In this document: in pieces, positions 46,549 to 56,513 of the stretch | Numbering within the stretch: the stretch's first letter is position 1 | How the letters are laid out: each line of letters starts with the position of its first letter | Assembly: GCA_021399435.1 (NCBI GenBank) | Contig: JAJTUP010000015.1 | Coordinates: 1,302,001 to 1,366,000, forward strand | Reading direction: 5' to 3' | DNA: 64,000 bases | Source of the DNA: Diaporthe sp. PMI_573 | Taxonomy: Eukaryota > Ascomycota > Sordariomycetes > Diaporthales > Diaporthaceae | Translations under genes and position numbers: made by a program | Notes under the pieces: generated by a model | What the model was told of the DNA's origin: nothing | Databases searched by the model: none | Seen by the model: only the letters and a program-made list of their open reading frames with translations

Positions 46549-47679
46549 CTACACAGTGATCGGCGTCGCAGCCTCCTCAGCGGTCTCATGCAGGCCCATC
46601 TGAACAGCCTCCGCTATCCTGCCCTCCTTTCTCAGCTGCTTGAGCTCCAGGTGCATCCTCCGTGCCTCACTGAGGTCTTCTTCGGCATTCGGAAACCTCT
46701 CGTTCAGTGCCTGGTTCATCTTGTCGATGAACTCCTGCGGCGGAGGGTCCTGCTTGACGGCATCCGAGATCCTGACAAGCGCCCCCTTTGGTCCTGCCAC
46801 ACAACCCTTGACCACAATGATACCCAGGTCGATGTCCACCCTCAGGACCGCCAGGTTTTGCATCGTCGCCCTCTCGTTGCCCATGCGCCCCGGCATCTTC
46901 TTGCCTGGCAGGATTCTCGAACCACTTCCTTGTGACGGGCCGACGCTACCCATTGTCCTGTGGTTCTTGGAGTTACCGTGACTCGCCTCCTGCCCGCTAA
47001 AACCATGCCTCTTCATGCCACCTGCGAACCCCATGCCCCTTGAGTTCGCCCTGACGTCCACCCACTGTCCCTTGTGGAACCAGTCCGGCAGCAGCTGCAC
47101 GCCCACGGGCGGCGCCAAGCCCCTCTCGTCGCACACCTGGAACTCCACGAGGTGCTCCTTGGGCGGGATGCCCTTGGCCTCGTAGTACCCTAGCTCCGGC
47201 GCCGTGACGTTGCCGGGACGCTTCGACCCGCAGCCCACCTGCACGGCGCAGTAGCCGTGCTTCTCGCGCGTCTTGTGCGCCACGACCTGGCACTCCTCGA
47301 CCTGGAGCACCGTGCAGGCCATGCGCTTGCCGTTATGCGTGTAGTAGGCCGTCATGCCCTTCTTTGTGGCCAGGATTCCCGTCCGGAGGGGCGTACTTTG
47401 CTGCTTGCGCTTCTGAGCGGCCGCGGGGGACGTGGTCGGCTCCGGCAGGCCGTTGCCCGAGTTGTACTTGATCTGGAAGCTCGAACGCTTGGGGAGCGTG
47501 CTCCACCCATACTTGACGCCGCGCGCCTGGGTGGTCTGCGAGGCGACGGCGACGGAGAGGGCGGGTCGGAAGGCTAGCGACGTCGTTTGGGGGTGTTGTA
47601 TGCCGGCGATGAGGGCCGACGGTGCCCTTGACGGTCGGGGTATTGATGCCCAGCACCTCGCTGGTATGGTAGGCGCCAT
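46549..47679 (-). CDS. mrpl9: Mitochondrial large-subunit ribosomal protein uL3m
   Basis: Ribosomal protein L3 of the mitochondrial 54S subunit (yeast MRPL9). A single exon of 376 residues. The first about 55 residues are a basic, Ser/Ala-rich presequence with SQTTQARGVKYGWSTLPKR near the expected processing region. The L3 fold is seen in LRTGILATKKGMTAYYTHNG, RMACTVLQVEECQVVAHKT, YCAVQVGCGSKRP and GQWVDVRANSRGMGFAGGMK. The signature RHGFSGQEASHGNSKNHRTM is followed by GRILPGKKMPGRMGNERAT-type sequence (SRILPGKKMPGRMGNERATM) and KGCVAGPKGALVRISDA. The protein ends with a charged helix. Divergent from JLP2 over 338 bp. Confidence 0.94.
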   Translation of the reverse strand: MAPTIPARCWASIPRPSRAPSALIAGIQHPQTTSLAFRPALSVAVASQTTQARGVKYGWSTLPKRSSFQIKYNSGNGLPEPTTSPAAAQKRKQQSTPLRTGILATKKGMTAYYTHNGKRMACTVLQVEECQVVAHKTREKHGYCAVQVGCGSKRPGNVTAPELGYYEAKGIPPKEHLVEFQVCDERGLAPPVGVQLLPDWFHKGQWVDVRANSRGMGFAGGMKRHGFSGQEASHGNSKNHRTMGSVGPSQGSGSRILPGKKMPGRMGNERATMQNLAVLRVDIDLGIIVVKGCVAGPKGALVRISDAVKQDPPPQEFIDKMNQALNERFPNAEEDLSEARRMHLELKQLRKEGRIAEAVQMGLHETAEEAATPITV

Positions 47680-48017
47680 TGTCGCTGCGCTGCGTTTGAA
47701 GCGAACGAACGGCGATGTGAGGTCGTGGGGTCGTGATGCGTGGGCGAAGCACTAATCCACCCGAAATTTGAGGTTCTGGGCGTCGCTGTGCCTAGCACTT
47801 GTCGCAGGCGAATACGGTTTGCCTGCCCCGGTTGTGGAGGAAAAGTCGTGGGGATAAAATACAGGCATAGCGTAACTTACAGGCTTACAGCACCCCAAAC
47901 ACCACCAACCCCGGGCGGCCGACGAGACGAGCCTGAGATTTGCACACGAGACACTTGATTCTCGTTTTCTTTTCTTTTTTTTTTGTTTTCCCATCCTCAT
48001 TGACCTCAATCTCCAGG
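47680..48017. promoter_or_regulatory. Divergent promoter of uL3m and JLP2
   Basis: 338 bp separates the two start codons. A T-rich run (47962-47991) precedes the JLP2 start. Confidence 0.5.
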
Positions 48018-49037
48018 ATGGTCTATTACTTCACCTCGACCGTGGTCGACCCGCCCGCCTACGTCTACGTGGGCAAGGACAAATTTGAGAGTGCGTGAGA
48101 TCCAAGCCACGCGCCCGTAATCAAGAGGCGAATGTCAACTCACAGATCCCGATAGATGAGGGCCTCATCAAGTATGGGTGGGAAGAGGATGTTTGGTTAG
48201 TTTATCCCAGCACTGTCGTGGTCTCCGCTTGCTGGAACAGCGTACTCACAAGGCTGGCTGCAGGGTATGAGTGAGACCCGTGCTTATGAAAGCGTCCACC
48301 ACCGGCCTGACTTGCTTGTGTGGTGTTCTAGTTCCATGTCGACAAGCTTTCCAGTGCACATATCTACCTGCGGCTGAGAGAAGGCGAGACGTGGGAGGAC
48401 ATCCCCGAACCCCTCGTCACGGACCTGGCACAGCTTACCAAGGCCAACTCCATCGAAGGTATGCCATACTGCCGTCAATGTGATGAAGACCTGTGTGCTT
48501 AGAGAGATCTGCTCAGGCAATAAGAAGGACAACATCACTATCATCTACACACCATGGTCAAACCTCAAGAAAGACGGCAGCATGGCGGTCGGCCAGGTTT
48601 CCTTCCACAACGACAAAAAGGTTAGCCCATTGCCCACGACGTGAGACGTCGGGACTACTTTTCTGACTCTCCCGCCAGGTCAAGAGGGTCATTGTGCGTG
48701 AGAGGGAGAACGCGATCATCAACCGACTCAACAAGACCAAGGTTGAGAAGCATCCCGACCTGAAGCAAGAGAAGGACGACCGGCAGCGGGAGCTGCGGAA
48801 GAAGGATCAGTCCGCCCAGTTGGCACGAGTACGTGTTGTGTGCGCTACCCATCTTAGCAACTGTCGGTTGAAACTAACTCACCCCTCCAGAAGAAGGAAG
48901 AAGCCCGGATAAAGAAGGAGAGAGAGCAGCTGAAGTACCAGAAGGATCACGCGTACGATGACATCTTCAGCGAGGAGAACATGGCGGCATCAAGCAACCA
49001 GGACCGAAGTGAGAACTGGGAGGACGACTTTATGTAA
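48018..49037 (+). CDS. jlp2: JLP2/CCDC25 family protein with a one-nucleotide exon
   Basis: Homolog of yeast Jlp2 and animal CCDC25, built on an NFACT-R (DUF814) domain. Human CCDC25 has been described as a membrane sensor of extracellular DNA; the fungal role is unknown. Predicted exons are 48018-48090, 48156-48195, 48264 (one base), 48332-48458, 48517-48620, 48679-48828 and 48891-49037, giving 213 residues, close to the animal protein. The sequence reads [20 protein letters not shown], then [57 protein letters not shown] and [21 protein letters not shown] charged coiled coil follows, ending SENWEDDFM. The Trp codon of DVWFHVDK is TG|G, whose last G lies alone between a CTGCAG acceptor and a GTATGA donor. 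Skipping it would shift the frame to an early stop. Confidence 0.9.
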
Positions 49038-49383
49038 CTACCACGGTGTCGTTATGACGAGCCAGAGAGAAATCCATCCAGTGAAGCTGTACACGTGGCT
49101 CGGATAATGTTGAAATACTGTCCAGTCTGTTTCAAGCTGAAGTCTGCAAGCTCACCTCGCTGGGATCTCTCCCATGCAAGCCACAGGCCATCTCAAAACT
49201 GTCTTCCCACAGGGATTTGTCCCACAGGAGGCCAGAGATTATCTCACGATAGGAGGTTGCACAGGAGGATGGCCTGTATGAGAAGGGACATTACCCCACA
49301 GAGATTGCCTGATACGAGGTCATCCCAGAGGAGTTTATCCCATAGGAAGATATACTACGGGAGGTTGCCCCCCGGCGCGCTGC
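49038..49383. other. Intergenic, convergent 3' regions with minisatellite array B
   Basis: The space between the JLP2 and PITH-protein stop codons is largely filled by a degenerate 15-nt array (49209-49372), which runs to within 12 bp of the PITH stop codon and probably lies in both 3' UTRs. Confidence 0.6.
49209..49372 (+). repeat. 15-nt minisatellite array B
   Basis: Units such as ACAGGGATTTGTCCC, ATACGAGGTCATCCC, AGAGGAGTTTATCCC, ATAGGAAGATATACT and ACGGGAGGTTGCCCC follow one another, the last four in an exact 15-nt period. The left part is more degenerate, with 14-20 nt spacing. The consensus matches array A at 23026-23125. Confidence 0.75.
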
Positions 49384-50307
49384 CTATTGACCGACTCCAC
49401 TGCCCATCTGATTGATGTCCGTTCCCTTCACCTTGTGATCATTTGGATTGGCCGCAGCCTCGTACTATTGATCGAGTTAGTCATCTCCATATTTCTGTAA
49501 ACGGATAGGAATCAAGAAGGCCACTTTGAAGGACTGCCTCCGGGGGTCTAGAAGCATGAAGGACGCTGCAGACAGCTTCATGGAAGGGAATGCCAGGTAT
49601 AAAATAGTGATACGAAAGCAATGGGGGTTCGGCTCACGAGAATATTAGCAGGGGCGCGCCCAGTTTGTGTCCATTCTCCCTTGAAACCGAGGTACGATAT
49701 CCTCGTGACGTCCTCCTCGCCGTCGCCAAAGTTGTCCGGGAAGAACAGGGTCAGTCTCTGCACCTTTCCGAACTTGGCGCGCTTCACGGGGATGTCCTGG
49801 ACCTCGGACGTCTGCGAGAGCTCGAATTCCTGCTCGGCGGGTGTGTCCTCGGCTGCCTCGAAGTCGACGTCCTCCCTGTTCTGGAAGACCTTGAGTGTCT
49901 TGGGCGCGCTGGCCGACTGCGAGGTGCGGATGAGTATCGAATGCAGCTTTACCTGCCCGGCGAAGCTGGACGGCCGGCCCTGCGGTGTTTAGTCGATCGG
50001 CCTTTGCACCTGCCGGGGGAGGCGGCCTTGTGTATTGTAGTTCGTGTTTTGAGACTTACGGGACGTTGATGATCAACTGCTCATCGGCATCGCTGGCAAC
50101 CTCGGGCTGGTCGCTCAGCCTGTCCGTCCATTCCTTCTTCGTTATGGCCTTGCCAGAGCCGTGCACGCTCTCGTTGAGGCTTGTGATGTTGTCAAAGTCG
50201 ATGTGTTGGTACAGCGAGAACTGCAGCGCCGGTGTAATATCATCAGAATGGTCGTGTTCTCCATGGGAGTGGCCGTGATGGCCATGTTCATCATGACAGT
50301 GAGACAT
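49384..50307 (-). CDS. PITH-domain protein
   Basis: Homolog of PITHD1, carrying the proteasome-interacting thioredoxin (PITH/DUF1000) domain without a thioredoxin domain. Exons are 50307-50060, 49965-49638 and 49464-49384, giving 218 residues. A His-rich N-terminus (HCHDEHGHHGHSHGEHDHSD) could bind metal. The domain reads LQFSLYQHIDFDNITSLNES, QLIINVPFAGQVKLHSILIR, APKTLKVFQNREDVDFEAAE, VQRLTLFFPDNFGD and RISYLGFKGEWTQTGRAP, then ILYEAAANPNDHKVKGTD in the last exon. The acceptor of intron 1 must be CCAG at 49966-49969: the CAG 14 nt earlier leads to a stop within about 12 codons. Intron 2 is 173 nt with a GACTAAC branch site. Human PITHD1 associates with the proteasome; the fungal role is inference. 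Confidence 0.9.
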
Positions 50308-50713
50308 CGCCGACCGTTGTTTTGGAAGTTTGGGAAACCAGCGGGTTGAGTGTAAGAGTGAGCGAGCGAGGTTCACTGTGTGGCCCACGGCTTTTGTAAG
50401 TCACAGGCTGCAGATCGGTCCACTCAGCTAGATGCTCCCCGGCATCTCAACAGTACCTGTCAAATGAACGAACTAGCTACGAACAAACACACCAGTGAAG
50501 ATATTGCGTAAAGATGTCATTTTTGAAAGCAATATTCACATCGCTAAAGACAGCAGCATCATGGGAAACGAAAGGGATTCATTTGCGTCCTCACTTGGCT
50601 GGGAATGAATTCAACATCTGCAATCAAAACCAACCTCGTTGTGGCAAAGACAGTGGGGCTGCATAGATATATCCAGCATTCTCAAATTTCTTCTCGAGGC
50701 AGTACCAGAATTT
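50308..50713. other. Intergenic region
   Basis: Promoter of the PITH gene and 3' end of the RRN6-like gene. Nothing else is seen. Confidence 0.5.
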
Positions 50714-53700
50714 TTACTTAAAACCCGATTTTGCCTTAGGCTTCCCCTTGCTCTTCTTCCTGAGCACAGAGGCTCTAGTCCCGAACTCACCCCGGAGCGG
50801 CTGCGACATTGTCTGAAATGGACCGAAGCTTTGGCTCTGGCTCTGAGCCTGGCTCTGGCTGCCAAATCCAAATTCCTGAGACTGTCCCTGGCTCTTCGCA
50901 AACAGTTGAGGTGGCGGGCTCGATCGGATTTCATCCGGCATAGACGCCTGACTGAATGAGTCGCCAAAGTCCTCCAGCTTAATTCCCAGCCGTGCTTTCT
51001 TCTCGGCTTTCCGGCGCCGGCGTTCCTCCTCCCTTTCCCTTCTGCGCCTCGCCCCTTCTGAAAGTCCACCCGCGCCCTTCCCATTGCGCAAGTACTTGTA
51101 ATTTTGAGGGTCATTGCCTCTCTGTTCAGGCCACAGGGACACAACACGGCTTTGGCCTTGCTTTGCTCGGGGGGTGAACTTGATCGATGGACAGTACATG
51201 CGCATGCGGGTCACTGCTGGGTCTTCACCCCCAGATTCGTCATCTTCTTCTTGTGTCTCGGACGACTCGGCAACTTGTGAGGTTGCTCGAGAGGATGACG
51301 GTGTTGCTGAAGGCGTCGGTAATGTTATCTCTGACCCAGCGCGGGAAAATGGTGACTCTTCGTACAGGTCGTCAACCGTGGACTGACTGCTTTCCGCCCT
51401 CGGCCTCGTCCTCAAAACGAGGTCCAGAGTCGTTGGGGGTACCATGTAGACGCCTTTCCCTGACAAGTACACGTCGGCAGCCATCCTCTCTAATGCAAGC
51501 TGCATGTATCTCCACTGGGTGGCTGTCAGAGATTCAGCCGCTAGCCGGCTGGACCAATTGATGGAAAATCGTTCGAAGAAGTCGGTGACATCGAGTGTCG
51601 GTCCAAATGTACCACAATGAAAGAGGTGGACGTCGCTAAATTTCTGCAGCCGCTCAAGGTCTCGTTTCCACAGAGGGTCCAATCTTGTGAGATCTAGAGC
51701 GTGCCACGGGTCCTTGAATCTCAGGAGAGGCTGCAACGCGACAGGCTCGTGCAATTCTCGTTTCTCCGACATGTCTTTAACGGAATCAAAGGGCCCGACG
51801 CTATTGTCACCATCCGACACGAGACCGCATTTTCCAAAGAAGCCGGCGTTGATCTCGTTCATGAGTTCGATCAGATACGATCTCAAATGAATCGTTTTAT
51901 GGGTTGGGAGATTTTGGATCACACGTTGGCGACTTAGCTGTCTCTCCTCGTCAACTGCGTCAGGAACGACGAGGCCATTCGCGACCTCACGCAATACCCT
52001 CTTTCGCAGTGTTGTCTTCCATCTGGTGTCATCCCACTTAGTTTTCGCCGACATTTCGGGCCATCCCGGCCACTGACCACTTTCAGATGTAATGGCGACA
52101 ACTGACGAGATCAAACCGAGGTCATTCCCCAGTCCAAAAAGCTGGAATGTTTGGGACTTGTAGTCGTCGATGTATGCACCGGCACCCTTGCTTCCTGAAC
52201 GACGGCGCCCCATTGGCGCGGAGCGTCGGAGTGGTACTGCATGTATGGATGCGATTCCTACAAGCTTACCCAGGCTGGTGTGTATGCCTGGGAATTGCAC
52301 TACCTGGTGATGAAAGATTGCGCTCCCATCTTGAGAGGAAACTGCCAGGTAAAATAGCTGCACACGAGGATTGCGGTTGGAATAAACCAACACGAGGGAG
52401 CTTGCCCATTCAGCAGAAGACTGCAACCTCGCCACAGACATTTTCAGATTTTGTTTGTCCTTGCCTCTGAAGTGTGGGCATGAGACCAGTACATTCGGTT
52501 TCCTTACTTCCTGGTCTCCGACAGTGCTTATGTCGAGCACATAGAGCTGTTCTGTGGTGAGGACCAGGATATTGTTTGAACTTCCTTCGATAGACTGCGC
52601 TTCGAGCAGCGTGCCAGCGGTGTGACGCCTGGAGAAGTCAAGATGTGAATGGATTTTGAATGCCTCAGTGTCCAAAATCTGGACACGAGTGCTATCGCAA
52701 ATGAGCAGCCCGTCGTACTTCTGGCCGGATTCAACATAGCCAGTGAGGTAGTCAGTCTGTAATGAACGGGATACCGAGCCAGCGGTCTCTGATGGGGTGC
52801 TGTCACGCTCCCAGTCACCATCTTTCGCCGACTTGCAGACCCAGGAAATCCGGTAATGATTCTCAGAAAGACGCGATTGGTTGGAAGGCCAAGACGATGG
52901 TGAGATCTCACAGGTTCCTCTATGCTTCGGGATGGCTGTATAGAAATCGGGTTCCCCATGTTGATTACGCTGGCTATCAATGAACCAGACCGACCAGGTT
53001 CCAGACATGTCCACAATCGCGATCTGTGGGGCATCTGTTTCTGACCCAACGTTGATCGAGAAGTCAGAGTGAGCATCTCCTCCGGTGGCATTCTTGGTCA
53101 GTGTAACAAGAGGGCACAGTGCAATGTGCTGCAGATCTGCATCGTCCAATATCGCGGTGTGCGCCACGTTCGCTGTAGGCTTTGTGCGAATTTCTGGTTG
53201 GAAGATGGTTGTTGATGTTGATTTTTGAGCGATAAGCCATTGAATCGGGTCTCGTTGTCTCGGTTTGGTGGCGAACTGAATCTTAGATATGGATGAGCCG
53301 TCGCCGCTCCATGTTCCGTGAAAATGTGACTGTGCTCCTATCGGTAACGATGATTCGGCCCACGACCATTTTTCCAAGGCGATCATGGAAACTCGAAGAA
53401 TATGACCTGCCTCGCCAGCCGCCATCGCCACGGCTGGCCGTAATGTATGGTGGGACGATCTCCTTAGGTCCGAGATCTCACCAACTGCGAGTACTGATCC
53501 CAAATCGCTTTCTATGCCATCATCATGCGATCGAAATGCACGGAGATGTTCCGATATGGTCTCTTTCAGGTTGACGTTTCCGAGAAAAGCCTCTGGATGG
53601 GTCTTGAGCAGCCAGGACTTTTGAGACTTAGTATCCTGGAAGGTGCCTCCATGGGTGACGTCAGACCTTGTCCTCGACGGGGAAAACCATTGCTCGGAGG

Positions 53701-53930
53701 GCAACAATTGTTGGAATGACGGCGCTGAGTGCTTGGTTAGAATTGTGCTGATCTAAAAGACAACAAGGAGCCCGTGTGCCGGAGAATGGTCACTCACGGT
53801 TTTCGACTACCCGACTGAAGCCCAATTCTCCAATCTCTGCTTCCTCATCACGTACAGAGCGGTACGAAACTTGGCCCACATGGCCGAGTAAAACGTCGTT
53901 CACGCGATGAATATCAACCTTGTCGGACAT
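50714..53930 (-). CDS. rrn6: RRN6-like RNA polymerase I core factor subunit
   Basis: Homolog of Rrn6/TAF1C, the beta-propeller subunit of the Pol I core factor that recruits polymerase I to ribosomal DNA promoters. Exons are 53930-53798 and 53724-50714, giving 1047 residues. It starts MSDKVDIHRVNDVLLGHVGQ. The N-terminal propeller region has SHHTLRPAVAMAAGEAGHIL, HIALCPLVTLTKNATGG and IVDMSGTWSVWFID, followed by VSCPHFRGKDKQNLKMSVAR. The helical part has LFHCGTFGPTLDVTDFFERF. The disordered C-terminus has PAVTRMRMYCPSIKFTPRAK, a Lys/Arg/Glu-rich helix (RRREREEERRRRKAEKKARL), a Gln/Ser repeat (GFGSQSQAQSQSQSFGPF) and the basic end KSKGKPKAKSGFK, as in other fungal Rrn6-like proteins. Identification rests on overall pattern. 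Divergent from SPC25. Confidence 0.85.
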
Positions 53931-54398
53931 TTTGTTTGGAGCTACGCGGTGATGCCCACCACGATCCGACTCGTGGCTGCTTTCAGCCATAAGCCTTGTC
54001 GGTATTGAAACTGGTTACTAAACTTGAGGTTGAAGTATGCATAGCGAAGTCCGAGCCAGCACAGATTTTCCAGAAAAGCGTTGTAAGCAAAATGGTGGTC
54101 GAAGAATGTCCTGGGTTGTATCGAGAGCATGGAAACTTTCATACCGAAGAAAAGTAGAAGTTAGGGATGGGCCGGGTCCACTGGCGAGTCAAGGTTAGCG
54201 GCCAATGGGCTGACACCCCAGTCAGCCCCAGCAGCGGGCACATACGTACCTTAGCGTGGCTGATTATTGCTCGGGCAACCGAGATCTACAAGTACAGCGG
54301 TGCCATTACGACATTCTCCCGCCCAAATCAGTCCACATCAACTCCAATCGACGCCGTAAAATTCCACGCCAACCACCAACCAAATATACCGCGACACA
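53931..54398. promoter_or_regulatory. Divergent promoter of RRN6-like and SPC25
   Basis: 468 bp separates the two start codons; both promoters lie here. No TATA box or repeated motif stands out. Confidence 0.5.
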
Positions 54399-55228
54399 AT
54401 GTCTACTGTGTTTGAGCCCAGGAGCTCTCAGAGCCGACAAACAATGGCCGCGCCGTCCGTGGCGGACACCCTGCCCAGCATCAACTTCGGATTCGACGAG
54501 CTGCGCGATCGCATGGCCAGGTTCACAGCAAAGTTCGATGCATTTATTGAGCAGGGACGGAAGAGGGTGCTGGAGGAGAAGAACCAATTCGTTATGCAGG
54601 TCACGGAGTTACAAGGTACGTGCCTCCCTTCTGCTCCGCCGACACGTCGCGGCGCAGGGACTGACTTGGGCGCTGTCTAGAGGACCAAAGGATGAAGAGG
54701 AAAGACATCGACATACTCCAAATGAAGACAAACACACACCAGAACAGCATCGCCAAGGAGGCAGCCGAGACCCGCGAGATGCAAGCCGCCATCGCCTCTC
54801 TCAGCGCCGAGCGCGACAAGCAGCTCGCGCTGCGGGACTCGCTCCAGAAACAGATCGAGGAGACGCAGAAGGAGATCGGCGCGCGGCTGGCGGCGCAGCG
54901 CGCGCACCAGGCCCAGCAGGAGGCACAGGCGCGCTTCAACGTGCCGGAACTAGATTTCTGGATCACGAACCTGTGCCTGAAGATCGAGGGGGCGGGGCAG
55001 GACGACAGGCTCAAGTTCGTGTTCTCGCACATCGATGAGAAGGACTGGGAGCGCGAGGCGTGGTTCGAGCTGAGCACCACATCAAGGGACTACGAGGTAA
55101 AGCACTGTAGGCCGAAGTTGGATAGGGAGAGCATAGAGAGGGTCCTGGAGAGGACGAACGAAACGAGGGAGCTAGGGGTGCTGTTGAAAGGGATGAGGGA
55201 GCTGTTCGTGGAGGCCTTCAAGAGCTGA
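54399..55228 (+). CDS. spc25: Kinetochore Ndc80-complex subunit Spc25
   Basis: Spc25 forms the RWD-domain end of the Ndc80 complex with Spc24 and docks on CENP-T and Mis12 at the inner kinetochore. Exons are 54399-54615 and 54681-55228, giving 254 residues. The N-terminus has MSTVFEPRSSQSRQTM and the conserved segment LPSINFGFDELRDRMARFTA. A long coiled coil follows (about residues 45-165; RMKRKDIDILQMKTNTHQNS, LQKQIEETQKEIGARLAAQR). The globular RWD domain starts at FNVPELDFWITNLCLKIEG and continues with DRLKFVFSHIDEKDWEREAW and LLKGMRELFVEAFK. The order and length are exactly those of fungal Spc25. The intron joins LQ|EDQR in phase 1. It is followed on the same strand by MOZART1 after 461 bp. 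Confidence 0.95.
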
Positions 55229-55689
55229 GTTGGCGCGCTTTGAAACAGTGGGAGGGTTCGAATCGAGCAGCGTGATTACGACCAGGGCAACAGTATGATT
55301 CCAGCTGTCTTGTACTCGATCTGGTTGCATATATGCCGTGCACCTTTGGGTTGTGTGGCCTCACAAAGAGGAAGAACGAGAGGGAGTCATGATGGCAACT
55401 TCGAGACTGCAGTGGGTCACTGTGGTAGGCGAGTAACGATATAAATGAAATATGACACCAAACTATTTGATCCACACCTTTGAAATAGAATGTAAGGGAA
55501 CATAAGACACCGTATTATGATGTTTTCAAAACGCGATTGGCGTCGGTTGTTTCCGCATAGCATGCAGGGTCTATGAAGCAGCGCCCCGCCACGGGTCCCG
55601 GGGATCAGATTGCCTTCCAAGTACCTCATCTGCGCTCATTCAGAACCTCACCTTTGCCACATCAACACACAACCCAGAGACAACACAAC
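55229..55689. other. Intergenic region
   Basis: SPC25 3' end and MZT1 promoter. Nothing else is seen. Confidence 0.5.
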
Positions 55690-56079
55690 ATGCCACCTCC
55701 TCCACCAGAAGAAAACAAACAAGCCTCGGCTCAAGTAGCCGTGGATCTCCTCTGGGAGATATCGCAGATCCTCGTAAGCAAGCCGCCGGTCCACACTTCA
55801 TTGTGCGCGACCAAACCCCCCGACTGTGTGCTGACCGCGTGCCCGCCAATACAGAACTGCCATCTCGACCGGAGAGAGATATCAATATGCACCTCCCTGA
55901 TCGAGCGGGGCGTCAACCCGGAGGCGCTTGCGGTGAGTCTGTCTCGCGTGCTTCCTTCGCTTCTCTCCGGGACTCACATCGCTCACTTTAACCCGATGCA
56001 GACCACCATCAAGGAGCTGCGCAAGGGCGCCCAGGAGACCAAGATTGAGCTCGAGTCGCGCAAACAGCAGCAGCAATGA
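55690..56079 (+). CDS. mzt1: MOZART1, gamma-tubulin complex recruiting protein
   Basis: Mitotic-spindle organizing protein 1, which binds GCP-family proteins and activates or recruits gamma-tubulin complexes at the spindle pole body. Exons are 55690-55773, 55855-55932 and 56002-56079, giving 79 residues, the normal size. The three helices are QVAVDLLWEISQIL, ICTSLIERGVNPEALA and TTIKELRKG, with the signature ERGVNPEALA. Each exon carries roughly one helix and all joins are phase 0. The N-terminus is a short Pro run (MPPPPPEENKQ) and the C-terminus ends in poly-Gln. The gene is easily missed because its exons are short. It lies directly downstream of SPC25. Confidence 0.95.
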   Translation: MPPPPPEENKQASAQVAVDLLWEISQILVSKPPVHTSLCATKPPDCVLTACPPIQNCHLDRREISICTSLIERGVNPEALAVSLSRVLPSLLSGTHIAHFNPMQTTIKELRKGAQETKIELESRKQQQQ

Positions 56080-56513
56080 TTCAACCTTCGCCCAGAGGGC
56101 CCGTGGAGTTTGGCGTCTCTGTCACCATGTCGTCCGTTGCTTTTGGTCGTGACTTGTTTGGGAATGCGCGGGCGGACACCAAATTTTCTGGAAGCACCAG
56201 AGGTTTGCGAATCAATTACTTGCTATGTTTATACCTCTGCACGGCATGTGCAATTAAGTCAATATGGCCTCCAGGCAGTTGCCACCCATTTATTGAAACA
56301 GCCGCCCTTCTGCCAGGGACGCCGAATGCAGTACGCCGAGCCCAAAGTTTTCCAAATCCATCGAATGCCTGTATGGTAACCCAACTGATCGCCCATCCCA
56401 GCCGAGCCCCAGTCGTAGCCTCCGATGTCACGTATTCCGAACGCCGTCGCCTTTCAAATCACCAAGGGCAATGCAATCTCCCGGATTCTCCCGTAGACGA
56501 GCCCCACGGCTCC
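56080..56513. other. Intergenic, convergent 3' regions
   Basis: Between the facing ends of MZT1 and the CHY/RING gene. Nothing coding-like is seen. Confidence 0.5.

Noticed and set aside
49970..49982. Alternative acceptor (GCAG) for PITH intron 1
   Set aside because: Using it gives a stop within about 12 codons; the downstream CCAG restores the conserved VPFAGQVKL.
55245..55275. GGTTCGAATC resembling a tRNA T-loop
   Set aside because: No matching T-stem, D-arm or acceptor stem is present upstream.
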